NCBI GenBank assembly: GCA_041695045.1
Contig: JBGFRR010000164.1
Coordinates: forward strand, 1-64,000
Direction: 5' to 3'
Length of the DNA stretch: 64,000 nucleotides
Origin: JBGFRR01 sp041695045
Lineage (GTDB): Bacteria; Bacteroidota; Ignavibacteria; UBA10030
This document shows positions 52,612 to 61,079 of the stretch, piece by piece. The translations under genes were made by a program, and so were the position numbers. Below the pieces are notes generated by a model. The model saw nothing but the letters and a program-made list of their open reading frames with translations, searched no databases and was not told where the DNA came from. Each line of letters opens with the position of its first letter. Positions within the stretch are counted from its first letter, which is position 1.

Positions 52612-53888
52612 AAACAGAGCGCTTCTTGATCGAGTATCGCGATAATCAATTATGGTGTGAGGAAGTTCCCCTGCGCGAGTTAGCGGAGGAGTTCGGCACG
52701 CCGCTGTATGTCTACAGCAAAAACCGGATCCTCCAGAATTTGCATGCCATCCGTTCCGCGCTGCAAGGACGCGATCATCTGACCTGCTATGCGCTGAAGG
52801 CAAATTCCAATCTTGCCATCCTCAAACTCCTTGCAGAGGAAGGCATCGGGGCGGATGTTGTGTCGGCGGGTGAAATCTATCTTGCACTCAAGGCTGGCTT
52901 TTTGCCGGAGAAGATTGCTTTTGCAGGGGTCGGCAAACGTGAGGATGAGATCGAGTATGCCCTCCAGCGCGGCGTGCGGTTCCTCAATATCGAGTCGGTG
53001 CAGGAGCTTCAGCTCGTTTCGCTCGTTGCATACCGCCTACAAACTACCGCGCGGGTGGCGCTTCGCATCAACCCGGATATCGATGCCGAGAGCCATCCGT
53101 ACATTACCACCGGGCAGAAGCACAATAAGTTCGGCATCGATAGCGATAAGGCGATGGAAGCTTTTCGGATGGCGGCGGGGCTTCCGGGCATTGAGCTTGT
53201 GGGTATTCACGCGCATATCGGCTCGCAGATAACGAAAGTTGAGCCCTACGTCGCTACGGCGAAGTTTATTGTCAACCTTGTTCATGCGCTCCGGCAGGAG
53301 GGCATCCATCTTTCTCATATCGATATTGGCGGAGGTTTTGGCGTTCGATACGCGGCGGCGATTGAGCATGAGGCGCTTCCGAAGGAGCGCGCCAACGGCA
53401 ACGCGCCGCTTGCAGCGACGGAGTTCCTGAATGCCATCCTGCCGATTCTCGAGCCTACTGGTTGCTCGATCTGGCTCGAACCAGGCCGCTGCATCGTTGC
53501 CGATGCGGGCGTGTTGCTCACAACCGTCGTCTATACGAAAGAGAACAGCGCCAAGAAATTTGTCATTGTGGATGCCGGTATGACGGATCTGCTCCGCCCG
53601 AGCCTCTACAACGCTCACCACCAGATTGTGCCGGTCGTGATCGAGACGTATGAGCACGAGACTGTCGACGTCGTCGGCCCCATCTGTGAAACGGGTGACT
53701 TTCTCGCGCGAGACCGGCAGCTCTCGAAGGTCAAACGCAACGATACGCTGGCGGTGCTCACGGCGGGAGCGTACGGGTTTGTGACGACGTCGCAGTACAA
53801 TGCGCGTCCGCGGCTGGCGGAGGTGCTCGTGAATCACGACAAGGTGCGTGTGATTCGGGAACGCGAAACATTTGAACAACTCGGCTAA
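52608..53888 (+). CDS. lysA: Diaminopimelate decarboxylase
   Basis: TTG start overlapping the DUF1611 stop. The 426-residue fold-type III PLP enzyme shows the PLP lysine K64 in CYALKANSN, HIGSQI, IDIGGGFGVRY, EPGRCIVADAGVLLT, GPICETGDFLA with the catalytic Cys of the partner subunit, and AGAYGFVTTSQYNARPR. The N-terminal LAEEFGTPLYVYSKN is typical of LysA. It makes L-lysine from meso-DAP in the cytoplasm. The asd gene follows 14 bases later. Confidence 0.94.
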   Translation: MKTERFLIEYRDNQLWCEEVPLRELAEEFGTPLYVYSKNRILQNLHAIRSALQGRDHLTCYALKANSNLAILKLLAEEGIGADVVSAGEIYLALKAGFLPEKIAFAGVGKREDEIEYALQRGVRFLNIESVQELQLVSLVAYRLQTTARVALRINPDIDAESHPYITTGQKHNKFGIDSDKAMEAFRMAAGLPGIELVGIHAHIGSQITKVEPYVATAKFIVNLVHALRQEGIHLSHIDIGGGFGVRYAAAIEHEALPKERANGNAPLAATEFLNAILPILEPTGCSIWLEPGRCIVADAGVLLTTVVYTKENSAKKFVIVDAGMTDLLRPSLYNAHHQIVPVVIETYEHETVDVVGPICETGDFLARDRQLSKVKRNDTLAVLTAGAYGFVTTSQYNARPRLAEVLVNHDKVRVIRERETFEQLG

Positions 53889-53902
53889 TCGGAGGATGGA
53901 CA

Positions 53903-54895
53903 ATGAAGCTGCATGACGTAGCAGTGGTTGGCGCCACGGGACTTGTCGGCCGTGCGATGGTACGCGTATTGGAGGAGCGGAACTTTCCGGTGAACCGCCT
54001 CATTCTTCTCGCGTCGGAGCGGTCGATCGGAAAAGAGATTCCGTTCAACGGCAAACCGGTGCCGGTCCAAAAGTTGGAGCCGGAACGCTTCCGGCATGTC
54101 GAGTTTGCACTCTTCTCTGCCGGCGCCAGCGTGAGCAAAGAGTTTGCTCCGATTGCCGTCAAGGCCGGAACGGTAGTCATCGACAACAGCAGCGCATTCC
54201 GTCTGGAGGAGGGGGTGCCGCTCGTGGTGCCCGAAGTGAACCGTCGGCAGATTTTCAAGCATAAGGGGATCATTGCAAACCCGAATTGTTCGACCATCCA
54301 GATGGTTGTCGTCCTCAAACCGTTGCACGACCTGTTCCGCATCAAGCGTGTTGTGGTCTCAACCTATCAATCGGTTACCGGCGCGGGCAAAGTCGGCGTT
54401 GATCAGTTGACGGATGAGCTTGCGCGTCGTGAGCCGAAGGTCAAGAAGTTCCCCCATCCGATTGCGTTCAACTGCATTCCTCACATCGATATCTTTTATG
54501 ATGACGGGTACTCGAAGGAAGAGTTCAAGATGATGAACGAGACGAAAAAGATCATGGGGGAAAACATTAAGGTGACGGCAACGACCGTCCGCGTGCCGGT
54601 GATCGGGGGGCACTCGGAATCGGTGAACATCGAGCTCGAAAAGCAGTGCACCGTCGCAGACGTGCGTGAGGTCCTCCGCACAGCTCCCGGCGTCGCACTG
54701 CTCGACGAGCCGCAAGACAACGTGTATCCGATGCCGATCCTCGCGCAGGACAAGGACGACGTGTTCGTCGGGCGGATCCGCAAAGATGAGACCGTGCGCA
54801 GCGGCGTCAATCTTTGGATTGTCGCGGATAACATCCGCAAAGGCGCGGCGACGAACGCTGTGCAGATCGCCGCAGCGCTTGTGGTGGGGCGTTAG
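53903..54895 (+). CDS. asd: Aspartate-semialdehyde dehydrogenase
   Basis: A 330-residue enzyme with AATCGGAGGATGG before the ATG. Motifs: NADP loop VVGATGLVGRAMVRVLEERNFPV, FSAGASVSKEFAP, SSAFRLEEGVPLVVPEVN, catalytic C129 in NPNCSTIQMV, and the substrate-site H in RVPVIGGHSESVNIE. It reduces aspartyl phosphate to the semialdehyde at the branch to lysine/DAP, threonine and methionine. It fits with lysA directly upstream. Confidence 0.96.
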   Translation: MKLHDVAVVGATGLVGRAMVRVLEERNFPVNRLILLASERSIGKEIPFNGKPVPVQKLEPERFRHVEFALFSAGASVSKEFAPIAVKAGTVVIDNSSAFRLEEGVPLVVPEVNRRQIFKHKGIIANPNCSTIQMVVVLKPLHDLFRIKRVVVSTYQSVTGAGKVGVDQLTDELARREPKVKKFPHPIAFNCIPHIDIFYDDGYSKEEFKMMNETKKIMGENIKVTATTVRVPVIGGHSESVNIELEKQCTVADVREVLRTAPGVALLDEPQDNVYPMPILAQDKDDVFVGRIRKDETVRSGVNLWIVADNIRKGAATNAVQIAAALVVGR

Positions 54896-55036
54896 GCAAT
54901 GCATTCCGCTTTCGACGGAGCTCCACATATTCTCTCAGTTCTCGAACCCGGCCGAAACAGGTTGCCGCGAGGAGTTCTGTAGGAACGACAAAGTTTTTAT
55001 CACCGACCGCTGTAGCAATTTTTCATTTAGATCTGT

Positions 55037-55933
55037 TTGAAGCTCATGAACGCAAACACGATAGCAGCACTACCTTTTCTCGTTACTGTATTCCTCGTGT
55101 TCGGAATTGTTGCGGGATGCTCAAAGAAAGAGGAAAACAAGGGAACAGACCTCGTCACGTTTGCCGTGCGAGGGCAGATCATTTCACTGGAGCCGGAACG
55201 GAGAACCGTCACCATCGCGCACAAAGAAATCCCCAACTACATGATGGCGATGACGATGCCGTTCAGAGTGAAAGATACGACGCTCCTCGCGAACGTCCAG
55301 CCGGGGGATTCGGTGGTCGGCACGCTGGCCGTCTCGCGTACGGAAAGCTGGCTCGCATCGCTTACCGTCACGTCGCGCGGCGATGATGCTCGCGTCCTCT
55401 CGCCGGATGAAGTAATGTTCAAGCGATTATTCAAAGAGGGGGAGCCGTTTCCCGAGTTCACCTTCACGAATCAGGACGGCCGGCGCGTTCGCATCGGCGA
55501 CTTCCGCGGAAAAGTGGTGGCGTTCACCCTCATCTACTCGCGCTGCCCACTGCCCGATTTTTGCATTCGCATGAGCGATAACTTTGCCAACATCCAGAAG
55601 CGGCTTGCACGCGAGTCGTCGCTCAACGGCAAGTGGCACCTGATGACGATCAGTTTCGACCCGGAGTTCGATACGCCCGAGGTGCTGAAGAAATACGGCC
55701 GCACCTATAATGCCGACTTCACCACGTGGGATTTTGTTACTGCGCCCATGGCATCCATCCGGACGCTTGCGGATGGACTCGACCTTACCATAGAAGACGA
55801 CGAGGGTGGATTGATTGCCCATAACCTTCGCACCGTGGTCATCGATGTGCGAGGGAATCTCTCCAAAGTTTTCCTCGGCAATGACTGGACGCCGGAGGAA
55901 GTCGTCAACCACATGAAAATGCTGGCCCGCTAA
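55037..55933 (+). CDS. Lipoprotein with CusF-like copper-binding domain fused to SCO1/SenC thioredoxin-like domain
   Basis: The ATG at 55046 or TTG/ATG near 55037 opens a signal with lipobox IVAGC (C28). Residues about 42-105 are CusF-like: VRGQIISLEPERRTVTIAHKEIPNYMMAMTMPF, with the H and MMAMTM ligands for Cu(I). Residues about 130-298 are SCO1-like: FTNQDGRRVRIGDFRGKVVAFTLIYSRC, Cys pair in CPLPDFC (wider than the usual CxxxC) and the conserved His in LIAHNLRTVVID. SCO proteins deliver copper to the CuA site of cytochrome oxidase at the membrane. The CusF-SCO fusion is found in several Bacteroidota and Acidobacteria relatives. Confidence 0.88.
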   Translation: MKLMNANTIAALPFLVTVFLVFGIVAGCSKKEENKGTDLVTFAVRGQIISLEPERRTVTIAHKEIPNYMMAMTMPFRVKDTTLLANVQPGDSVVGTLAVSRTESWLASLTVTSRGDDARVLSPDEVMFKRLFKEGEPFPEFTFTNQDGRRVRIGDFRGKVVAFTLIYSRCPLPDFCIRMSDNFANIQKRLARESSLNGKWHLMTISFDPEFDTPEVLKKYGRTYNADFTTWDFVTAPMASIRTLADGLDLTIEDDEGGLIAHNLRTVVIDVRGNLSKVFLGNDWTPEEVVNHMKMLAR

Positions 55934-55969
55934 CCCTGAACCCGGTGAACACCGTTCCGCCGGAACACC

Positions 55970-57853
55970 ATGAGCACCCCCATTTCCAAACTTCTGTTTC
56001 GTCAGCGCATCCGGCAGGGACCGGTGCTGTGCGATGGAGCGATGGGGACGCTGCTCGACCTCTACGAGTACCCCGAACTTCCACACGAGATTCAGAACCT
56101 CAAAAACCCCGAGATTGTCGAGCGCATTCACCGCGAGTACATCGAGGCGGGTGCAGAAATCATCCAAACCAACACCTTCTCCGCCAATCGGCTGAGGCTC
56201 GCACAGTTTCATCGCGAGGATCGACTTGAAGAGATTAACCGTCGGGGTGTCGAGATTGCCAAACGCGTTGCAGGCGGTCGTGTCTATGTTGCCGGCTCCG
56301 TCGGGCCGACAGGAAAACTTCTTGAACCCATCGGCAAGCTCAAACTGCAGGAGGCGCGGGAAGCCTTCCGCGAACAGATCGCCATCCTCGTCGATGCAGG
56401 CGTCGACCTCATCATGCTGGAGACCTTCGTCAGCTTGCATGAACTCGATGAAGCCATCACTGCCGCGAAGGAAACAACGGACCTCCCCATCGTCGCGCAG
56501 AAAGCGTTTCCCGAAGACGGCGCAATTCTTTCCGGCTCCTTCCCCATCGAAGTTGTTGAGCACCTGATCGGGCGCGGTGTCGATGTCGTTGGTGCAAACT
56601 GCACTGTTGGCCCGCAGCGGATGTTCAGCATCATTCGCACGATGTACAAGGACGGCGTGGTCATGGCCGCACAGCCTGCCGCCGGGATCCCTACGCTCCT
56701 CAATGGGCGCTCCATCTACCACACGACGCCGGAGTATCTGGCAACGTATGCGCGAGAGCTTCTCCAGGCTGGCGTAACGCTCATCGGCGCGTGCTGTGGC
56801 TCCACGCCTGCGCATATCCGAGCGATCCGCAGCGTCATGGATGACCTTGCGCGGCAGGGAATAAAATCCTCGCCCCGCTTGAGAAGCAGTGGGATGGCCA
56901 GGCCGCGTGAACGCCCCGACTTGTCGGGGCTCGACGCACCGCCAGAACCCGAACGCTCGCGCTTTGCCCGCGCCATCGGCCAGAAATTCTTGACGACTGT
57001 TGAGATCGACATTCCCCGCGGTCTCGATATGACGCCCGTGCTCGAAGGAGCGCGGTTTTTACACCGGCACGGCGTCGATGCCATTAACGTTACCGATGGA
57101 GCACGAGCGCGTCTGCGGATGAGTTCCGTCGCTATCTCGTATCAGCTTCAACAAGAGGTGGGAATCGAAGCGATGATGCATTTGGCCACGCGAGATCGGA
57201 ACATGATTGCGTCGCAGGCCGAACTCATGGGTGCTCATGCGCTCGGCATCCGTAATGTTCTTGCCATCACCGGCGATCCGACCAGTATCGGCGACTATCC
57301 TCAAGCATCGTCGGTGTTTGATATCGATTCGGTCGGCCTGATCCGCGCGGTCAAGTCGATGAACGAGGGCCGCGACCTCATGGGGAACAGCATCGGCGCG
57401 CGCACGGCGTTCCTCATCGCCTGCGCCGTGAACGCCATGGCGGACAATCTTGACGCGGAGTTGGAGAAACTCCGTCGCAAAGTCGATGCGGGCGCAGACA
57501 TTGTCTTTACCCAACCGATTTACGACCTCCGCACTCTTGAGCAATTACTCAAACACACCGAGCAATGGAAACTTCCCGTCATGCTCGGCGTGCTTCCGCT
57601 GCGAAGCTCCAAGCATGCGGAGTTTTTGCACAACGAGATTCCGGGCATGGCCATTCCCGCAGACGTCCGGCAACGGCTGCGTGCGGCCGGTGAGAACCCC
57701 GCCGCTTGCGGCGGGGTCGGCATCGAGCTTGCCATTGCATTGCTCGCCGAAGCCAAATCGTCGGTCGCCGGCGTGTATCTCATGCCGCCGTTCAAAAAGC
57801 ACGATATCGTCCCCGTCATTCTCGATGGGGCAGGAATAACCGTTCGTAGTTGA
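55970..57853 (+). CDS. Bifunctional homocysteine S-methyltransferase / 5,10-methylenetetrahydrofolate reductase
   Basis: A 627-residue fusion. The N-terminal half (about 1-300) is a homocysteine methyltransferase barrel: GPVLCDGAMGTLLDLY, IIQTNTFSANR, VGANCTVGPQRM and GACCGSTPAHIRAI with the zinc-binding cysteines. The C-terminal half (about 330-620) is MTHFR: TVEIDIPRGLDM, FLHRHGVDAINVTDGAR, ITGDPTSIGDYP and FTQPIYDL. This is the YitJ-type fusion that makes 5-methyl-THF and/or methionine in the cytoplasm. The linker (near 315-325) and a loop in the MTHFR part are encoded by perfect palindromes (56913-56930 and 57696-57717). Confidence 0.93.
   Translation: MSTPISKLLFRQRIRQGPVLCDGAMGTLLDLYEYPELPHEIQNLKNPEIVERIHREYIEAGAEIIQTNTFSANRLRLAQFHREDRLEEINRRGVEIAKRVAGGRVYVAGSVGPTGKLLEPIGKLKLQEAREAFREQIAILVDAGVDLIMLETFVSLHELDEAITAAKETTDLPIVAQKAFPEDGAILSGSFPIEVVEHLIGRGVDVVGANCTVGPQRMFSIIRTMYKDGVVMAAQPAAGIPTLLNGRSIYHTTPEYLATYARELLQAGVTLIGACCGSTPAHIRAIRSVMDDLARQGIKSSPRLRSSGMARPRERPDLSGLDAPPEPERSRFARAIGQKFLTTVEIDIPRGLDMTPVLEGARFLHRHGVDAINVTDGARARLRMSSVAISYQLQQEVGIEAMMHLATRDRNMIASQAELMGAHALGIRNVLAITGDPTSIGDYPQASSVFDIDSVGLIRAVKSMNEGRDLMGNSIGARTAFLIACAVNAMADNLDAELEKLRRKVDAGADIVFTQPIYDLRTLEQLLKHTEQWKLPVMLGVLPLRSSKHAEFLHNEIPGMAIPADVRQRLRAAGENPAACGGVGIELAIALLAEAKSSVAGVYLMPPFKKHDIVPVILDGAGITVRS
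56913..56930. repeat. Perfect palindrome inside the methyltransferase/MTHFR gene
   Basis: GCCCCGAC TT GTCGGGGC, 8-bp stem, in the linker between the two enzyme domains, in frame (RPDLSGL). Confidence 0.75.
57696..57717. repeat. Perfect palindrome inside the MTHFR domain
   Basis: ACCCCGCCGC TT GCGGCGGGGT, 10-bp stem, in frame, coding NPAACGGV in a loop near the end of the MTHFR domain. Confidence 0.75.
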
Positions 57854-57876
57854 AGCGGCTCTTTACCGTTCATTTC

Positions 57877-57895
57877 CCCCAAGCGTACGCTGGGG
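57877..57895. repeat. Short palindrome before the acyltransferase start
   Basis: CCCCA A GCG TA CGC TGGGG, six bases before ATG 57901. The GGGG may also serve as a weak ribosome-binding site, in which case folding would affect translation. Confidence 0.6.
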
Positions 57896-57900
57896 TTTCT

Positions 57901-58728
57901 ATGCCGTCAACCATTGGCACAATCTCGATCCGCGATCTCTCAACCAACGACGAGTACGACGCATGCGTGCGTTTGCAGCGTGAGACGTGGGGAAAGGATT
58001 TCGACGATGTCATCCCCGCTTCGCTGCTGAAGGTGAGCCAGAAGGTGGGTGGCGTGACGGCGGGCGCCTTCGATGAGAACGAGAGGATGGTGGGATTCGT
58101 GTTCGGGCTGACGGGAATGAAAGATGGCGCGCCGGCTCATTGGTCGCACATGCTCGCCGTCAGCAACGATGTGCGCGGCCGCGGCGTTGGAAAAGCGCTC
58201 AAGCTCTATCAGCGCAGTCGGCTGTTAGAGCAAGGCGTGCGTGTCGCGTACTGGACGTTTGACCCTCTTGTTGCTCGCAACGCAAACCTGAATATCAACG
58301 GCCTCGGCGCTGAGATCGCTGAATATGTGAAGGACATGTATCTCGATACCGGCAGTGACCTCCATCGTGGCGTAGGGATGGATCGCTTCATCGTCGTTTG
58401 GCGTCTTGATGATGAGTCCCGCAAAGCGGGACTCGAGGGGACCGTTCGACACGATGTAGAGCGTTTTGCACAAGCTCCGGTTGTGAACACGCGTGTCGAG
58501 AACGGCGGCATCATCGTTCCCGACGGCCGGGATCTGCCGATGGCGGAGACTGTACGGGTGGAGATTCCGGCCAACATTGAAGCGGTGCAGAAGCAATCTC
58601 TCGACCTTGCGGCACGCTGGCGCGCAAACACACGGCGGGCTTTCCTTTCGTATCAGGACGCGGGCTATCGCGTGGCCGCCTTCTATCACGATGCCGGCCG
58701 CTGCTTCTACTGTCTCGCCAAATTATAA
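57901..58728 (+). CDS. GNAT-family acyltransferase (COG3375-like; candidate D-amino-acid N-succinyltransferase)
   Basis: From ATG 57901 the product is 275 residues; a TTG at 57850 would add 17 residues with no family similarity. The GNAT core is clear: EYDACVRLQRETWGKDF, GFVFGLTGMKDGAPAHWSHMLAV, DVRGRGVGKALKLYQR (acyl-CoA loop), YWTFDPLVARNANLNINGLGA and GVGMDRFIVVW, matching COG3375. In Geobacillus an enzyme of this type was shown to N-succinylate D-amino acids for the neighbouring N-succinylamino-acid racemase. The same neighbours follow here. A GAGTCCCGC palindrome codes residues ESRKAGL. Confidence 0.82.
   Translation: MPSTIGTISIRDLSTNDEYDACVRLQRETWGKDFDDVIPASLLKVSQKVGGVTAGAFDENERMVGFVFGLTGMKDGAPAHWSHMLAVSNDVRGRGVGKALKLYQRSRLLEQGVRVAYWTFDPLVARNANLNINGLGAEIAEYVKDMYLDTGSDLHRGVGMDRFIVVWRLDDESRKAGLEGTVRHDVERFAQAPVVNTRVENGGIIVPDGRDLPMAETVRVEIPANIEAVQKQSLDLAARWRANTRRAFLSYQDAGYRVAAFYHDAGRCFYCLAKL
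58414..58434. repeat. Perfect palindrome inside the acyltransferase gene
   Basis: GAGTCCCGC AAA GCGGGACTC, 9-bp stem, in frame (ESRKAGL). Confidence 0.75.
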
Positions 58729-58740
58729 CGCGGGCCGTCG

Positions 58741-59877
58741 GTGAATCTCATTATCTCCAAAATCACCCTGCGCGAAATTCTTCTCCCCTTGCGGGAGCCG
58801 TTCCGTATCTCCTCGGGTGCTGTTCAGAATCGCCGCATCTGTCTCGTGGAGCTTGAAAGCGTCGACGGCGTCGTGGGCTGGAGTGAATGCGTGGCGGGAG
58901 AATTCCCCAACTACAGCTCCGAGACGATTGACACGGCGTGGTTGGCGATCAGGGATTGGCTTGCTCCGCGCATCATCGGAATGTCGCTGACAGGCCCGCA
59001 TGAGGTGCCTGAACTCCTCAACCCCGCTGTGCGGGGTCATAACATGGCAAAGGCGGCAATCGAAATGGGAGTGTGGGAACTCACTGCGCAGACGAAGAAC
59101 ATCGCATTAGCCCGGCTGTTGGGAGGCGTGAGAGCGACCGTCGAAGTAGGAATCTCGCTTGGTATCCAGCAAGACCCGGCGGCGCTCGTGGAAAAAGTTC
59201 GACAGAGCATCGAGCAGGGATACAGGAAGATCAAAATGAAGATCGAGCCAGGGAACGACGTCGAGTTTGTGCGAGCGGTTCGGGAAGCGTTCGGGCCGGA
59301 CGCGCCTCTCATGGTCGATGCAAACAACGCCTACACGCTCGACGATGCCGACCACTTGAAGCGGCTTGATGAGTTTCTATTGATGATGATCGAGCAGCCT
59401 CTCGCACACGACGACCTTCTTCGCCATGCGCGACTCCAGCGCATGTTGGAAACACCCATCTGTCTCGACGAGTCGATCACCAGCGTCGAGAAAGCGGAGG
59501 ATATGGTAACACTGGGCAGCGGGCGCATCGTCAACATCAAGCCGGGGCGTGTTGGAGGATTCCTGTCGTCGATTGCGCTTCACGACTTTTGCGGCGACCA
59601 CGGTGTGCCTGTATGGTGCGGCGGAATGTTAGAAAGCGGGATTGGCCGCGCGCACAACATCGCACTGGCATCACTGCCGAACTTCACGCTCCCCGGCGAC
59701 CTCTCCCCAAGCGCCCGCTACTGGGAGCGCGATATCGTGCAGCCCGAGTGGACGATGAGCAGCGACGGCACGGTAACGGTGCCGATGGACAAGCCGGGCA
59801 TGGGCGTCGCGGTTGACCGTGACCGTGTGGACAATCTAACTGTGCGAGCGGAAACGCTGACGAGGCCATTCCCATGA
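58741..59877 (+). CDS. Enolase-superfamily N-succinylamino-acid racemase / o-succinylbenzoate synthase type
   Basis: GTG start; 378 residues. The capping domain (LPLREPFRISSGAVQNRRICLVELES, GWSECVAGEFPNYSSETI) and barrel match the MenC type-2/NSAR group. Catalytic set: K165 and K167 (KIKMKIEPG), metal ligands D193 (MVDANNAY), E218 (IEQPL) and D243 (CLDESI), and K267 (NIKPGRVGG); the end WCGGMLESGIGRAHN is diagnostic. Without other menaquinone genes nearby, and flanked by a GNAT acyltransferase and an M20 hydrolase, N-succinylamino-acid racemase is the better reading. It overlaps the M20 gene by ATGA. Confidence 0.9.
   Translation: MNLIISKITLREILLPLREPFRISSGAVQNRRICLVELESVDGVVGWSECVAGEFPNYSSETIDTAWLAIRDWLAPRIIGMSLTGPHEVPELLNPAVRGHNMAKAAIEMGVWELTAQTKNIALARLLGGVRATVEVGISLGIQQDPAALVEKVRQSIEQGYRKIKMKIEPGNDVEFVRAVREAFGPDAPLMVDANNAYTLDDADHLKRLDEFLLMMIEQPLAHDDLLRHARLQRMLETPICLDESITSVEKAEDMVTLGSGRIVNIKPGRVGGFLSSIALHDFCGDHGVPVWCGGMLESGIGRAHNIALASLPNFTLPGDLSPSARYWERDIVQPEWTMSSDGTVTVPMDKPGMGVAVDRDRVDNLTVRAETLTRPFP
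59021..59037. repeat. Perfect palindrome inside the racemase gene
   Basis: ACCCCGC TGT GCGGGGT, 7-bp stem, in frame (NPAVRG). Confidence 0.7.
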
Positions 59878-61079
59878 ACATTCCGCCCTCCATTCATTCT
59901 CTTTTTTCAGACGACGTGGTGCAGCGGCTTGTGACGTTGCGACGCACGCTTCATCATGATCCTGAACTTTCCTTCGAAGAGCACCGCACAGCCGAGCGGA
60001 TCGAAGAGATGCTTGCTGCGTTGAGACCAATGTCGATTCAGCGCGTGGCAAAGACCGGAGTGGTTGCGCGCTTTGCCGGCAAGGATCCCAACGCACCGGC
60101 GGTTGCCGTTCGTGGCGATATCGACGCGCTGCCGATTCAGGAAGCGACAGAATTTGAATTCGCATCGAAGAATGCCGGCGTCATGCACGCCTGTGGCCAT
60201 GACGTTCACGCCGCCTGGGCGATGGGAGCAGCTATGCTGCTCGCCAAGCATCCGGCAGAAGGCGATGCCGTCGTTGTGTTTCAGCCGGCAGAGGAGATCG
60301 GCAAGGGAGCGGTGGCAGTGTTGGAGAGCGGTGCGCTCGATGGTGTTGAGGCGATTTTTGGCGCGCATGTGGACAGGCGTTTTCCGGTGGGAAAGGTCAT
60401 CGTGCAGGAAGGCCCTATGGCGGCATCAACGGATACGTTTAAGATTGAGCTGGTCGGGAAAGGCGCGCACGGAGCACGGCCGCATGAGGCTGCCGACCCC
60501 ATCGTGGCGTCGGCAGGAGTGATTGCAGCGCTGCAGACGGTTGTCGCTCGCAAGCTCAATCCCGCAACGGCGGGTGTGGTGAGTGTTGGCTCCGTATATG
60601 CAGGCAACGCGCCGAACGTGATTCCCGACCGTGCACGACTCACCGGCACCCTCCGCGCGATCGATGCCGAGACGCGAGCACTGTTGAAGTCCGAGGTTGT
60701 GCGGATCGTAACTGCTGTCGCATCTGGATACGGTGTAGAGGGAACAGTAACGTTCGACGTCGGAACGCCCCCCATCGTGAATCCGCCTGAGCCGATTGTG
60801 TGGGCGCGGGAGGCTGCGCGATCGTTGCTTGGAGAAAAAGCATTTGCTCAGCTTCCCGGTTTGAACATGGTAGGGGAGGACTTTTCGTACTACATGGAAC
60901 GCATGCCCGGCTGTTTCCTCCGCGTCGGTGCATGTGAAGAAGGCGGCCAGCCGATTCCTTCTCACTCCCCCCACTTTTATGCTGCAGAGGAGGCAATCTT
61001 CATCGGCGCGGCTGTGCTTGCCGAGACCGCTCGCGTAGCATCGCACGAACTCAGGCACAGAAAGGACAACCGCGCGTGA
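59874..61079 (+). CDS. M20-family N-acyl-amino-acid amidohydrolase
   Basis: The 401-residue protein is an M20D-type metal amidohydrolase: LRRTLHHDPELSFEEHRTA, VAVRGDIDALPIQE, metal residues C107/H109 in ACGHDVHAAW, E140/E141 in PAEEIGKGA, the dimerisation domain (GKGAHGARPHEAADPI) and the final VGEDFSYYMERMPGC. It hydrolyses N-acyl L-amino acids in the cytoplasm. Downstream of the racemase it would remove the succinyl (or acetyl) group from the L-isomer and complete a D-to-L conversion. ATGA and GTGA overlaps on both sides show tight coupling. Confidence 0.88.
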   Translation: MNIPPSIHSLFSDDVVQRLVTLRRTLHHDPELSFEEHRTAERIEEMLAALRPMSIQRVAKTGVVARFAGKDPNAPAVAVRGDIDALPIQEATEFEFASKNAGVMHACGHDVHAAWAMGAAMLLAKHPAEGDAVVVFQPAEEIGKGAVAVLESGALDGVEAIFGAHVDRRFPVGKVIVQEGPMAASTDTFKIELVGKGAHGARPHEAADPIVASAGVIAALQTVVARKLNPATAGVVSVGSVYAGNAPNVIPDRARLTGTLRAIDAETRALLKSEVVRIVTAVASGYGVEGTVTFDVGTPPIVNPPEPIVWAREAARSLLGEKAFAQLPGLNMVGEDFSYYMERMPGCFLRVGACEEGGQPIPSHSPHFYAAEEAIFIGAAVLAETARVASHELRHRKDNRA

